Positions 37,321-50,346 of a stretch of DNA of 64,000 nucleotides are shown piece after piece. A program made the translations under genes and the position numbers. The DNA is from Beaufortia kweichowensis (Eukaryota > Chordata > Actinopteri > Cypriniformes > Gastromyzontidae), in NCBI GenBank assembly GCA_019155185.1, contig CM032798.1:312501-376500 (forward strand), read 5' to 3'. Position 1 is the stretch's first letter, and each line of letters starts with the position of its first letter. Below the pieces are notes generated by a model that was not told the DNA's origin, ran no database searches, and saw only the letters and a list, made by a program, of their open reading frames with translations.

Positions 37321-39876
37321 TTAAACGGGATGAACAAACTGATAGACCAGTCTCTGAGAGACGTCTGGTTTGCGGATGATTCCCTTCTTGTAGTACTGAC
37401 GAATAGAGCGACTGAGTTTGTCATAGTTCATAGCCGGTCGGTTCTTTCTCAGACCCCAGAGACGAGCCACGTGAGCCGAATCTTCGATTTTAAAGATCCC
37501 TGTGGAAAAACCACACATTTCCATGATCATTAGATCAAGAAGCTTCACTACGTTTGGACATGTAGAGTAAATACTACGGTAATGTCTGACCTTTCTCTTT
37601 ATTGAGCCAGCGTATACAGCGTCCATAACTGTGAGGTTTGAGAAGAAGTTCTCTGAGGAACTGCCACAGATGAATGGGCTGACCAGAACATGATGAATCT
37701 GCTTCAGACCACAGCTCTTCTGCTTCTGTCAGTAATAAAAACATCTTTATATTAATACTGGAGTTACTGTAGATTACTGTAGATTACTGCAGAGGAGCGC
37801 GTCATGTACCTCTCATCCTCGTCTCTCCCACCGAACATCTTTCCTTCATCCACGCGGCTGAAAACACAAAAAACTTATTTAAATTTTTACTATTTGAAAT
37901 TAAAATATAAATCAAAGAAATGTAAAAAAAAACATCTAATAGAGAAAAACCCTTCAGCAGACATTTAACAAAATGTTCTTATGCACACGTTTATTATTAG
38001 AACATTTGTGTGGTTATAGTCAAATACAAAATATTGAACTATATCAAGTTAATCTAAAAAGTGTGGTGATGAATTTAAAATCTTCAATAATATAGATTTT
38101 TGATGTGAGATCTGAGTTCAGTTTGTGTCATTGTTGAGATCTCATTTGTGAGATTTCTGACTCTTTTCTCAGGAAAAATATCTGAGACACACATGAGACT
38201 TAAACAAAAGTTTTGTTTTCATTTGTTCATTTAATCTCATTGATGTCTCAGGGAGAATTAAAGAGATCTTTCCTACGGGATATTGGGACCTAGTTTTGCT
38301 TCTTGAAAGCCATTCTCTTAGCAGATAGAAACTCAAAATATTTGTGTTGTACCTGATTTCCAGATTTCCAGATGTGCATGTAAAGTTTCGCTGCACTGCG
38401 GCAATCGCTGTCTGAAGTCTTCTTCACTCATGGAACATAAATCTTTACCGTCCAGGTCTTGGAAAGCTTTTCCCACCTGTGGAAGTCTGTAGAGATGTTC
38501 TGTCCACAGCAACCACTTCTGAACATTTCCACAGTTCCATTCCATTGGATCTGAAGGATGAGAGAAGACGTGCGAGTCAGTGTTTTCACATCATCATCAT
38601 CATCATCAGTCTGAGAGATCTGTTTGAAGAGTCTCTGAATGTTTTCTAATGTCTTAAAGAAAGTTAGTCAAGGAGAGCGCTATTCAATAAAGCAAACACA
38701 CGGGACGGGTGTTTACACAAGGTGGTGTGACCTTTAAAGCGGTTTGGCACGACACCACAAAGCTTATTACTGGTCAGAGCAATCAATAAATCAACAGCAA
38801 TACATCCTGAAATTCACAGAAATCATTTCTACTTCTGTCCAAAGAAATGAAAGTATTACTTCAATTAAAACACAATATTTGCTCTGTGTTTAGCTGATGG
38901 TTGATGGGATGGGTTTTAAGACAAAGATCACTTCCAGTTAGTGAAACTGGGAGGATTACTGAGATCCTGGTGGATTTACTTTCAGCTGCCCTCGGGGTTT
39001 CTTCACTTAAAGCCTTTCCTAACAGTTTCATTCGGCATGTTGTTTGTACGGCTCAATAAGAACTCTGTGAATGATGAATGACGAGTCCTTCGTTTGAATA
39101 CCTGTCACAGTAATATCAGTTTTCTTTTGTTTTCCTGACGCTCGTAACAAATTGTCTTGCATTGTAATATTTCATATTTTGCATCTGACTTTATCATCTC
39201 TGTGATACAGTAATGTCACGACCTCTGAAACTTTCATCTATATATGTGTACGGTATTAAATAAAATAAAAAAGCATTTAAACACAATAAGAAAAATAAAG
39301 ATGCTGTAAAGGTTCATTTTCAAAGAACCATTTCTTTCTTAAGAGATTAGGTTTATGTGGATGTTCAACCCAATAAAGAACCTTAAGGAACTTGAATTTA
39401 TTAGCGTGCACATGGATTGTGTATAAAACGAATCTCTCACCTGGTGTGATGTTCAGAAGTTTACAAGCCGTTTCGATGTCCTTCAGAACTTCTCCCACCA
39501 CCAGACTCTGCACCTGTTCCAGAGATCTCTCCTCCACCTGTTCCTCCAGTGTTGGAGACAGAGGAGATGTTCCCAGACCCGGGCTGTCAATCACAGGACA
39601 CTGTTCTGGTTCCTGACACGCGTCCAGTCTGGGTCCGGAGGAATCCGACAGTCTCACCAGCCAGGTGGCGTCTTCTGTAAACAGCATATCGAAGCAGGAC
39701 AGATAGAGTCCACGGTCGGAGGGGTCTAGACGAGGTTTGTGCTCGATCATCTCAGACGTCTGCATTATGTCGTCTTCTCTCTTGAGGAAAGTCAGCGAGT
39801 TCTCGGTGAAGCCGGTGGAGGAGTGCGGCAGATGATGAACGGAGCCGTCTGTCTGGATGTGAACCGGACTGGCCAT
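37321..39876 (-). CDS. spdef: SAM pointed domain-containing ETS transcription factor
   Basis: Nuclear transcription factor of epithelial and goblet cells (PDEF in mammals, which prefers GGAT cores). Coding exons 39441-39876, 38353-38550, 37810-37857, 37591-37725 and 37321-37499 join at phases 1,1,1,1 to 331 aa (human 335). The Pointed/SAM domain is about residues 125-215 (VQKWLLWTEHLYRLP, GKAFQDLDGKDLC). The ETS domain is about 245-329, starting IHLWQFLRELLL and including the DNA-contact helix RPAMNYDKLSRSIRQYY. The protein ends YQFVHPV. The start at 39876 is just after an acceptor at 39882/39883, so the 5' UTR is spliced from further upstream, perhaps near 44.3 kb. The frame is intact. Confidence 0.96.
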
Positions 39877-40772
39877 CGTCTCCTGCACAGAGTCAAGAGA
39901 CAAGATCAATGAAAGGTTACATATACCCCGTTTAGAATAATATATCATTCGCTGGATTTTATTCATACGCAAGAATTCTCCTTGACGTCAACATGCTGTT
40001 GATTCCATTAGCAGTTCAGTGAGATGTACGAGAGACAAGTGAGACGTATGTGATGATGTTGGTGTTTTTAAGGGTCGAGGGACATTCATGGGGCCAATAA
40101 ACTGGATTTGACTGAGTCATTTACTCACGGGTCATTTGTACAGAATGGCAGGTGACGTTGGTTTAAAGCAGGTCTGCTTTCAAGGTGCCGATCTCGGTCT
40201 GATGTCTCCTGGGTGTCAGCAGGAGTTTTTAATCAAACTGAAGATCCAGTTAAAGATGCTTCACATGTTGATTGACAGGAGAGGCGGGACTGTATCTATA
40301 GAGGCAGATATAACTCCAGCCAAAGCTCAGATTACAAATTCACTGGAAGAGAATTATTCCTTCAAATAATATTAGCCTTTTAACATATCAGCCGTCTGTT
40401 TAAACTGCACAAGAAACTCCTCAGAGATCCTTAAAGAAGCTAAAGTGAAATGAACATAATCCCATTTAAGAGGAAACCGTGACTAGTGCTCGTTCAGTGT
40501 GTAAAGTCACATGTTGAGCGTGGAGGTAAAATATTGACCCCATCATGACATATGGGAGTTTAAGCTTTGTGTTCAGTCAGTCATCATTCTTTCCCTGAAA
40601 AGAGTTTTTTAATATCCTCGGGGCACTGAGACTATAAAATCTTCCTGAAACAAGCATCATAAATCATTAAAGTTACATTACAGACAGTAATGTCAGTGAA
40701 GTGTTGTCTGAAGCGTGCTGCTCCGTGTTCACATGATGATTATTCAAATGAAATCACAAATGTGTAATGGGC

Positions 40773-40850
40773 CGTTTCCAGGGTGTTGCTATCTGAATGC
40801 TAAAATGTTCTAAGTGGTTGCTAAGGTGTTGCTATGTAGCCGTTTATTAA
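40773..40850. repeat. GTTGCTAAGGTGTTGCTATG-type dispersed repeat
   Basis: Imperfect direct repeats (GGTGTTGCTATCTG, GTGGTTGCTAAGG, TGTTGCTATGTAG) of the same class as those at 12246-12330 and 57165-57235. Confidence 0.45.
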
Positions 40851-43302
40851 CTCATATCAGAGTCTCTCAGAAGGTTTGAATCGTGTGTTTCTCCCATTTA
40901 CTGTTAACCATCTGAATTATGTAAAAAGTTTCTCACTACCTGACAGCGTGCAGTGAGATTTCTGTCAAAGCGTGTTCAGTAATGTTTAAGATTTCATATG
41001 TTTTATTATGCCATAAATGTAAAGGTCTGTGTGGGTATTTCTTGGCTAATCTCATCTGTTCATATCATAAGTAAATATGTGTCTATAATCGTCTGATTGT
41101 AAGAACACAACACAGATGGAGAATAAGAAATATTCATACAGTATGTCTACAGAAGCTTCTGTCTGCCACATGTTCTCACAGCAGCTCTGTTTGTACGATC
41201 ATTCATAAAATTGTACAGATCGCTCCACACCCCGCAATAGCGGTGGAAATGAGATGTTATTACGACAAAAACCGTGCGGCGTCTCATATTTACGATGCTG
41301 AAGCTGGTGACACGGCTGTGAAATGAAAGGTCAAAGTTGTGTCTCATTCTCTGTAGACGTACACAAACGGAGACTTTGAAGATCTCCTGGGGTAAACGCT
41401 AAAGGAAATGAAGTTATCCTCCTTTAAGAATCCTTGTTTTCATTCTCAAACATCTCTCTGTCCCCCCCTGCTGCTTTCACCCCCATCCCAGTGAAAAGAT
41501 ACCGTTTCTCTTCATCTTCTACTGGTGTCCAGTCGGCTCGTAACAGCTTGCGTTAAGCCCATTAGACAGGCACATTTAGTCATATTGACTCGCGTTGAGC
41601 TGATGCAAACAGGGATTAAACCCATGACTGATCCTTAAATGAGTTTGGTTAAAGACTCTGAAATTCATTTTGGAAGGGTTAAGAGAACCTCTCACGCTGA
41701 AAGACAAGACGGATGGTCAGATCGTGTTTAAAAGCAGAGAAATAAATGACAAATGAGATCTCTTTCATTATTTGATCTGTTTCTAAACAAAGAGACAATC
41801 AGATATACAATCTGCAGAGAAAAACACTCCAGAAATCTTCTATAGGGTTTCTAAAAGATCTTAACAATGTGCTCAGAACTGCTATGAAAACAATCAAGAG
41901 ATTTTAATATGAAATCAAACATCTATCATTAAGTTCTTGCAAGAGTAAATCATCTGAATACCTTCCAATCCTCTTTTTTAAAAGCTCTACTCTCATGTTG
42001 TGCACAATGTTTTATTTCTCCTACAAAAACGCAATGATTCAATGAAAACATTAACATGAAGTTTGTCAGTCTCATAACAGCATAAACCTTCATTTGAAAG
42101 AGTTTCTCTTTGATATTTGACTAGCTCTGTGACTTATCATCATCAAGACGACGGTTATAGATAATCATCAAACGGAATTTCTCTTCTTTCGCGTCTCTTC
42201 CTCACGCCCAAGAAAAATGTTGTTCTTTCCAGGTAAATAAAGTTATTTCCATATCAATGTGCTGGCGTATGTCAAGCGTGACACTACAGTTAGACTAACC
42301 ACAGGTTACCGGAAGTCTCATTCATCTCAATAATCTCCTCGTTTGACAGAGCTGCGATGAGCTGTGAGATTGTTACGTGATGGTGTTTGCTTATGTTAAA
42401 GTCACAACCCATAATCCTCATGACTGATGAGAGCTTCTGTTGCCATAGAAACAGGAAATATGCCACAGAGCCCCTAAATATGATATCATTCACAAAAAAC
42501 TTTCTATTAATAAAATATATCTCACATTAAAAATCTAAATCTGTGTACTGTTTACTATAGGATTTCTTTCTTCTCTGATGGAACGTGTCATGGGTTCAGT
42601 TCAGTGTTGTGGATAAAGATTAACTAATAACAGCAGTATAAGCTCTGAATGATTTTATGAGAGTCAGTGATCACAATAAACCTCTTTTACTGGAAGAAAC
42701 GCTTCATTGAGCGCTTCAACAACAGCTGCTTCATTCTCAGCTTCCCAATCATGTGACCGATTCAAGATGATGTGTTGAACAATGATTGGCCATCGTCACT
42801 AAAACGCTTCAAGGTTCATCACATGAGCAGACTTCATTAATGTCTTTAAGAAAGTACAGTGATATTTCAACTCCAGATACAAAGAAACCTGTTTATAAGT
42901 ATTCTTTTTCTCTTATATTCTTGCTGATGCTAACTGTTAAAGTCAACACTGACTGACTTCAATGTGTTTCATGAGATATTACTGTAATGTTCATGTATCA
43001 GTTCAGTCAGAGGAAAAGGTTTTTTACAAGCATGTCAGCTGTCTGAAAGAAAACAGACACGACCGCACATGCAAATCTTCATCTTAAAACACTCAACCGC
43101 TGATAATAACCTGATGAGGAATATCTCTGATTCATTCCATGTGACTATTCGTTTAGCGCTTCTTCTCTTTAGTTAACATTTTCACATCTTCCTCCACGTC
43201 TCGAGCAGGTGTGATGCCCGTGTGTCAGCTTTTCTCAAACTTATTTCCTACTGGCTTATCTGTGTGCCAATCTTAAAAACAAATGAGATCAAACGTCCTA
43301 AA

Positions 43303-43520
43303 TTTAAAGGAACTGTTCAAATCTCTCTCTTATGCTGTTCCAAACCAGTATGACTTCTTTTGTTCTCTGCATTATAGGAAAGGACTTTAGTTTTCTTATA
43401 GCTTCATATGATGCAAAGAACAGATGGAAATACAATTTTATGATAACGGTGTAGAAATTCAGCGAATAATGAATGGACTGACACCAGCATGAGATTTTTG
43501 GGGTGAACTGTTTCTTTAAG
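43303..43520. mobile_element. Degenerate palindromic MITE
   Basis: The ends, TTTAAAGGAACTGTTCA on the left and GGGGTGAACTGTTTCTTTAAG on the right, are inverted relative to each other, and internal CTGTTCCAAACCAGTATGACTTC matches the family seen at 55340-55648. The loop has diverged. Confidence 0.65.
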
Positions 43521-44253
43521 GAATAGTTGACACATCCATGATCTGTTTAGTCTTAGTAACAGTCTATTTCATTGACAATAGTCTTAATAGTCATGTGCCT
43601 TTGGCCATTGAGCTCTCTCGCTTTCTTTTAAAGCTGGATAAGAGCCAGTATACGTCACTTACACTTTTAGCTTTAGGGAAAATTAAAACAGTCCATTTGT
43701 GGTTTGTTGGTTGTTCTGGAGGAAAGCCAGATGAGAACCTAAGAGCTTTACACCTTCTGATATTCACAAAGCTTTTATTTGTAAATGAGGACACATTTGA
43801 TGTAAAGAACAGGTGTAAATAATCAAATCAATCATCATGATAAAACTCACTTCATGACCTTCACACACACACACACACACTAAAAACCTGTCTCCTCAAA
43901 TGTGAATTACATTCAGATATACACAACCGGTCAAAACTTTGGACACACAAATATATTCTCACATTACACGAGTTATCAAAACTATAAATGACACAAATGC
44001 AAGTATGATAATTGTGTATAACTTCTCTAATGAGGTGTCATCCTGAGATGCTTTTCAAACTCTATTGAGGGAGTTTGCATGTATGCTGAACTCCTATTGG
44101 CTGATTGATCTCTATACATGTTTTAACATTTGTGTACAAAACTCATTTCATTTAATGAGAAGCGTTCAGCTCAAAATATATGTCATGAAATATAGATTTG
44201 AGTGTTTAAACTATAAACTGATCATGCAGAATACAAACAAGAGTGAATCTTAC

Positions 44254-44545
44254 CTGTCCAGGTAATGAGATCACTGCAGGTGCGAGCGGGTCCGTCTCGT
44301 GTCTGATGAAGAGCTGATGAGGATTCAAGGCCTGTTCTTCGTCCTACAGACTCAAGACGCTGTAAAGTGCAGAAGAAGAGGGAATGCCACCAACTGCTGC
44401 ATTACTAACCCTAATGACTAATACTGCTGGTGACAACCTTCTCTGGCCTGTGTGTGTGTGTGTGTGTACCTGATGTGGGTGTGCACAAGACTTCAAGAGT
44501 AAGAGTAAGTGAAGGAATGCCTGCTTCATTGACTTTTATACACAG
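44254..44545 (-). promoter_or_regulatory. Candidate distal spdef promoter and noncoding exon
   Basis: On the minus strand a TATA box TATAAAAG (44533-44540) is followed within 290 bp by a strong donor GACAG|GTAAGATT at 44254. A second donor CAG|GTACAC lies near 44468. This fits a noncoding first exon spliced to the spdef acceptor at 39882/39883. A 61-codon ORF inside it has no known relative. Confidence 0.4.
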
Positions 44546-44549
44546 GCCT

Positions 44550-47500
44550 TATTAAGCTGAGCAAACATTGTCTCAGGGCTCGATTCCTGCCTAAAGGCTT
44601 TTGACATACACGTCTGCTGCATCTGTGGACCACTAACCCCCTCCTGAAACAAGAAAAAAACAGCATGTCATATGAATGTCAAAATGCACATCAAGGATTA
44701 AAGAAATGTTTCAAGTCAAATATGCTTTTACAAAATGTTACTGAAAATCCATCAGTGTGAAACACATTTGAGAAAACCCCTGAAACTTACGTGTCCAATT
44801 AGTAATAGGGCAAATCCTCCTGAAACCTCAAAACATAAACATCATTTACATGTATAACATTATATTGATCACCATCTTATGAAACAACTCCTTTCAAAAC
44901 TCCTTTCAATATATATATATATATAAGATTGTTTTTAAAAAGCTTAAACAAATGATTTGGTTTGTTTGGTTTAACACAGAAAGAGATTTTACCAATACAT
45001 CCTTATTTCCAGAAGACAGTTTAGTGCTTAAACTTTTCTATGTTAACTTGCAAATGTTACAGGTTTTCTGCCGTCTGTCTGTGTTGTGTTGGTGACAAAT
45101 CATGATGTGCAGCATGAGGTTCATTTCTGGATATTTCTGTAGATTTAAGCATGTGAGAGTTTGTTTGCGTCAGCGCTCTGATGATACGTCTATAAGCGCT
45201 TACCATGCTGTATGTTTGCACAGTTAAACAGACACACCAAACCAAAGCAAACACACACACACACACACACATACATATACACACATACACGCACACACAC
45301 ACATGTAATAGAGACTTTATAGAGAATAAAAAAGGGCATTTTACCTGCAATTTCAGGTTCATGAAATAATGAAAACACAAAAGCTGAAGTCTTATACTGT
45401 TGCTATCATTTATACACTGCATATGTTAACAGATACAACTCTTAAAAGAATTACATATAAATATGTATTAATAAATGCTAAAATTAACATAAACTAAGAT
45501 AAAGAAATGCTGTATTGATCATTGTTACTTCATGTTGAAAAATACAACCCTATTGTAAAGTCTTAGACTAAAATAGATCAAATATCTATCTTACTTGCTC
45601 TATAATTTAGTACGGATGCCCACTATCATCCAGTATCATGAATAAAAGTATGACATTTGAATAATTCAGAGAGTAAGAAAAGTGAATGTGAGAGTTTAAA
45701 GACTTGAGGAATGTCTTGGTTTACTCGACACTCCTTCTTTGTATTTTTGTTTGTCTAGAACATTTCCCAGAGGCGCTTCATTTGCATGGCAGTTAGAACC
45801 AGCGTGGATTTAAGATGTGCTCTCTTCACCCTCTTACTTTGAATCAACATTCTCATGCGCTAAATAACTCTGTATGAACAGAGAGGTTAGTGACATCGCC
45901 GGCGTGTCCGTTTGAGACCGTTCGGTTGAACCATTTATCAGCTTCAGCTCACTCCAGGCTGTCAGAAACTCACGTTGTCTCAGAAAATCAGATTTCATTT
46001 ACAATCCGGAAATATAACGAAAGTCCAGATGCTTACGTTTGTACTACTGAAAAGACAGAGTGTCAAATTAAAATCATGATCCAGTGATGTCTTCTACAAA
46101 TCATCTGAGATCTACTGAGAATCTTTGCAAATACACAAAGAAAGGTTCCTTGTATCAATGCCATGAAGACATTTTTGTTTCCCCAAAGAAAAAAGAAACA
46201 GTCAAAAAAACAGTCAAAGTTAGTCAAAAGAAACAATTGAACATTTTTATAATCTTTCTCCACTTTTGGCTGTGGAACATATTCTGTTAAAGGTTCCTTA
46301 TGAAACCCGACAGATTATTTTCCTAAACATGGACTTTAAACAATTAATGCATTAAAGAGGAAGATCATCTTTAATGCAGGTGATTTTATTATAAAGCTTG
46401 TTTTTAATGGTCATGTAAATCACTCTCATCAGAAAATGAGTGCTTTGATTTCTAAACGATCCCCAAACACACAAATAACAAGCCGTGATAATGATCGAGT
46501 ATTAGAACTACTGTGTACACACACATGTCTTTTGTTTATAACTAGAATACATCATAAGATATATATTTAATGTGAATATTTGAATAGTGGACTAGTTGTG
46601 TTATAAGAACATAGCTAGAACTTTTCTTAAAGAGCAACTTAAGTCTGCAGGCTGTTATATAAAGTTTAGGCTTGAATGAAAGTAAAACTTGTTGCTACAG
46701 ATACATGAACGAGTCATGCAGAAAACTAAGATCACCTGAGGTGAAGACACGAGTCACATACATGTCAACACTTTCTTCTGCTATTAACAAACCAAAATCA
46801 TTTTACACAACAAACACACTAACTGACTCACACAAAGATCAGCGTGACACATATATAACAGCACATATCAGCTCTTATGAGGATGATGTTTGCACCACAA
46901 GATTACTGAACCTTACCAACAATCTATTACACCCAACTGTGTCAATACACAACAGACATCGATGGAAGAACAACGCTGATATACAGTGTGATCTAAAGGA
47001 AATGATCTTCTCCTGAAATCTACTCGTGTACAGATATTGAAGGAGTTTAACTCTTCCTTGTTTGCACATGTGAAACCAATGACTGCACTCCATTACATTA
47101 ATATAGAGAAATGAAACAGAACTTCTAAACATTAACCAATAAATGGAAACCTGTTTCCCACATGCATCCAAAGAAACAATTCTTTATGTGGAATGTGACT
47201 ATAAAACACATCATCATCATGATTTAACAGCCTCAGAGCTCATGAAAACTTGTAACTTTTATATGTTATTGTCGTAAAAATCGATTTTTCTGTGGGATTT
47301 TACCTCGGGGAAAGCCACAGTTGATCTGAGATTAAGCTCAAGGCTTTTACTTAAATCTGTGTTTTTATACAGATCTGATACCACAGAATTTGCCTGTCGC
47401 TGTAGACTCTCACGGGTCGCACGAGTGTCTGCGGGTCGAGGGGAAGAGCAGCTGTCAAACCACGAGGAAATGTTTTGCATTTATTAAAGATTTTACACGT

Positions 47501-50340
47501 TCGTCAGGTGGGTTATACTATGATAAAGTTGCACAAGAGCTGAAAGGTAAGCAAATATTTGCCTAGATATGGTCTTCTCATTCAAGATCAACACAAACTG
47601 GAGAAGATAATTACTTTACACACAACACATCACCATTTCCTTGTGTTCTACAGAAATTCTGTTTGGTCATAGAAAAGTTGAACTGTCTATATAACATTCA
47701 TTTGTGGGAGAATACTAAATGAATAGTATAATGATTATATAAAGATATAAAACCATTTGAAGATAAACCATATTTTTGTCAAAAGCTTTTAAACTGATGC
47801 AAAGACAAAGTATAAGACACACAATGAATGTTATAAGACCAGATGGCACAATAAAAACTTACTGTTACTCATAAACCCTTTACAAAAAGATGCTTTAGTC
47901 TAATAAACTATTAAACAATAGATGAACACAGTTTCTCTGCTGGGACACCAGACTTCATAAACCTGCTAAACCAACTTAAACCAAATTGATTTTTAAAAAA
48001 CTTAGACTGAAAATGTGATTTAAATATGATGTAATGCAATGAGCGTCATGTTTATAGTGCAGATTAAGGGTCAAAAACTGTAGTAATTCATAAACAACAT
48101 ACAGAAAATATATACTGAACTTCTGTTCTATCTGTTTGAGTAAATGAAAGAATTGTATTTTTGATTGAACTATGTGTATCTATAAAGTATAATGAAATGT
48201 TAAGATATGAATAAAGTTATAAAGAAGAGATGTGGTGTGGAAGTGTGCAGCGTTTACATCCATACAGACAAAACAATGAGGTATTTGTTTCAGTGTTAAT
48301 TTAATCATACAAATGTTCAATTATACATACAGGAAAAGGCGTTTCATATTTTCTCTTTCACTGTGCTGTTATAGGACTCTATGCAAACTCTCAGCTCAAT
48401 CATACACCATGCTGCGACCGCAGAAAATCCAACAGAATATAAAGAAAGCAGAAAACAGACGATGCAGTAATGAAACAATCACACGTCACACATGCATAAG
48501 TAACACACAAAAATAAAGAAAAATCCAGAACGTGATTTAAACTGATGGAGGATAGATGTGTGTGTGATGAGGACATTCATCTCAATAAGATGTGGATCAG
48601 TGAAGATATCAGTATGACTCGACCAGAATATTTACAGCTTGTATGCTGGAATATTAAACACTGCATAGATCATCTGCAATGTGAAACTCTAAATATCTGG
48701 ACGTAATGTTGGTCATGTTAACGGTGAGCACAGAATCACCTTGACCAAGACACGATGAAATGAATCTCTTTATCCTTTAGATAACACGGGTCAAACTGAA
48801 CTCTTTAATTTGCATACTGCTTCAGGACATTTTGTTTAAACGCTTTCATCCTCATCACATCAGCAAACTTCTAATGTATTAAACAGAGAAAGATAATAGA
48901 AAGCAGTTGCTCAAGATTCGTTTATGTTTTAGAACCAAATGCGGTAAGACAGAAAACAGCGAGTAAAATGGCACACGGGCCTTTCAGATATATGTCCATA
49001 TAAACATCCAAGAAGCTTTCTATCATCATACCACCAAACACAGAGGCACAATTTATACCAAATAAACTCCACAAACGCTCTTCACGCATTAAAATATGAA
49101 GCACATCAGCTCCTAATCCACTTATTTGACATTCACGAATCATTCAAGCGAATACAAATTAAAGAAAATTCCAGGTTGAATTCAAAGTTAATCTCTAGAG
49201 ACAACAACAAAAACCATTTCCAACTCTTTACATCTATACAGAAATGTTCGTTGAGCCTTTATATTCAGAGCACTTTAGGTGCATAATGTGTTTTCAGTCA
49301 AATGAAGGTACGAATGGACACGGTTGTCGTCAAAAGAGTTTAACTTCTTCCTGGAAGGAATTTCTTTAAATATTTCCTTTCACACACAGCTTCCCTCATT
49401 AAAACCTCTCGGGCTCATTTAAAACAGCTTCATATCATCTCAAGTCTACATGTTGAATGATGTGCCTGTGGACATCTGTGAACTCTTGTGTGATTGAGCG
49501 TGATGTGCAGAACAACAGAGATGTAAACAAACACGACAGCATCAGGATAGTGAGAGTTTATCTGTGCGCTGGTGACAGAAAGAGATCGAGAATATGACCC
49601 ACAGAGAATCCCTCCAGATTCTAGCAATTACACAGTTTTTTACTTCAACAATCGTGTGTTTAAAGTAAAAGGTTAAAGAATACGGATGTAAATGATAAAA
49701 CTATTGAACAGGCATTAATTCTCTGTTGATGGCTTTTGCGCATGGTTCGCACATCACACACGCGAATCTCAGGAAACATGTTCAGGGCAATTTCACTCTC
49801 AAATCTGAAAATAAAGAAACATATTTTGCATTGAAACAGTGAACATTTTAGTCTTCGTGAGATTATGTGCGTGTCAATTAAGAATACAATTGAGAAAGGA
49901 CATCTGTATATCAATAGTGTTTGTTGTATTGCAGTTTTCTTTTAACTGATGCAACATATACTTTCCAGTTTCTGTTTTCTGTGATTTTGGTTTGAAATGT
50001 GACCTGGACATGTTTTCATGAGAATCAGTCATTCATTCATCATCTCACCCTCTCTCTCTCTCTCTCTCTCTCTGACGATACAGATCAAAAACGGTGAATT
50101 TCTCATTATATCGCTTTAGGATTTCTAGCACTCATCTAAATCTAGCATTCACACATGCGTAACTCAGGTGTTGCTCGAATATTGATTGAGTCAAACGGAT
50201 CTGTCCACACTTTCAGGTGATGTTGTGATGTGTTGGGGGGAGGAAGGGTCATCAAGTCTTTAGAATTAATCTGCTTCCCCTCTCGCTAAACCTCAGAAAA
50301 GGTCAAAAGTAGCAGCTCAGACGAGCTTCAGGCTGTTTTC
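44550..50340. other. Gene-poor stretch between spdef and ilrun
   Basis: No recognised gene in 5.8 kb. A CA/TA tract lies at about 45247-45304, and a short CT run near 50053-50074. One minus-strand ORF (47259-47480) has coding-like composition and is discussed as a finding. Part of the right end is probably the ilrun 3' UTR, whose stop is at 50347. Confidence 0.45.
46139..46306. repeat. Probable dispersed repeat (AAAGGTTCCTTGTATCAATGCCATGAAG type)
   Basis: AAAGGTTCCTTGTATCAATG at the left and GTTAAAGGTTCCTTATG at the right resemble a class of fish repeat built around 'AAAGGTTCTT..ATGGCAT..AAGAACC'. A similar fragment (AAAGAACCATTTCTTTCTTA, AAAGAACCTTAAGG) lies at about 39310-39390. The class is recalled, not searched. 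Confidence 0.35.
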
Positions 50341-50346
50341 TGTTTC

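Larger units (their letters stand above)
39890..44250. other. Putative spdef 5' intron, no coding exon seen
   Basis: No recognisable gene. It contains a GTTGCTAAGGTGTTGCTATG-type repeat near 40773-40850 and a degenerate MITE at 43303-43520. Open frames at 43538-43822 and elsewhere lack homology or splice support. If the spdef promoter is at about 44.5 kb, this is its first intron. Confidence 0.4.

Noticed and set aside
43538..43822. 94-codon plus-strand ORF
   Set aside because: No recognisable family, no splice context, and it follows a decayed MITE; likely chance.
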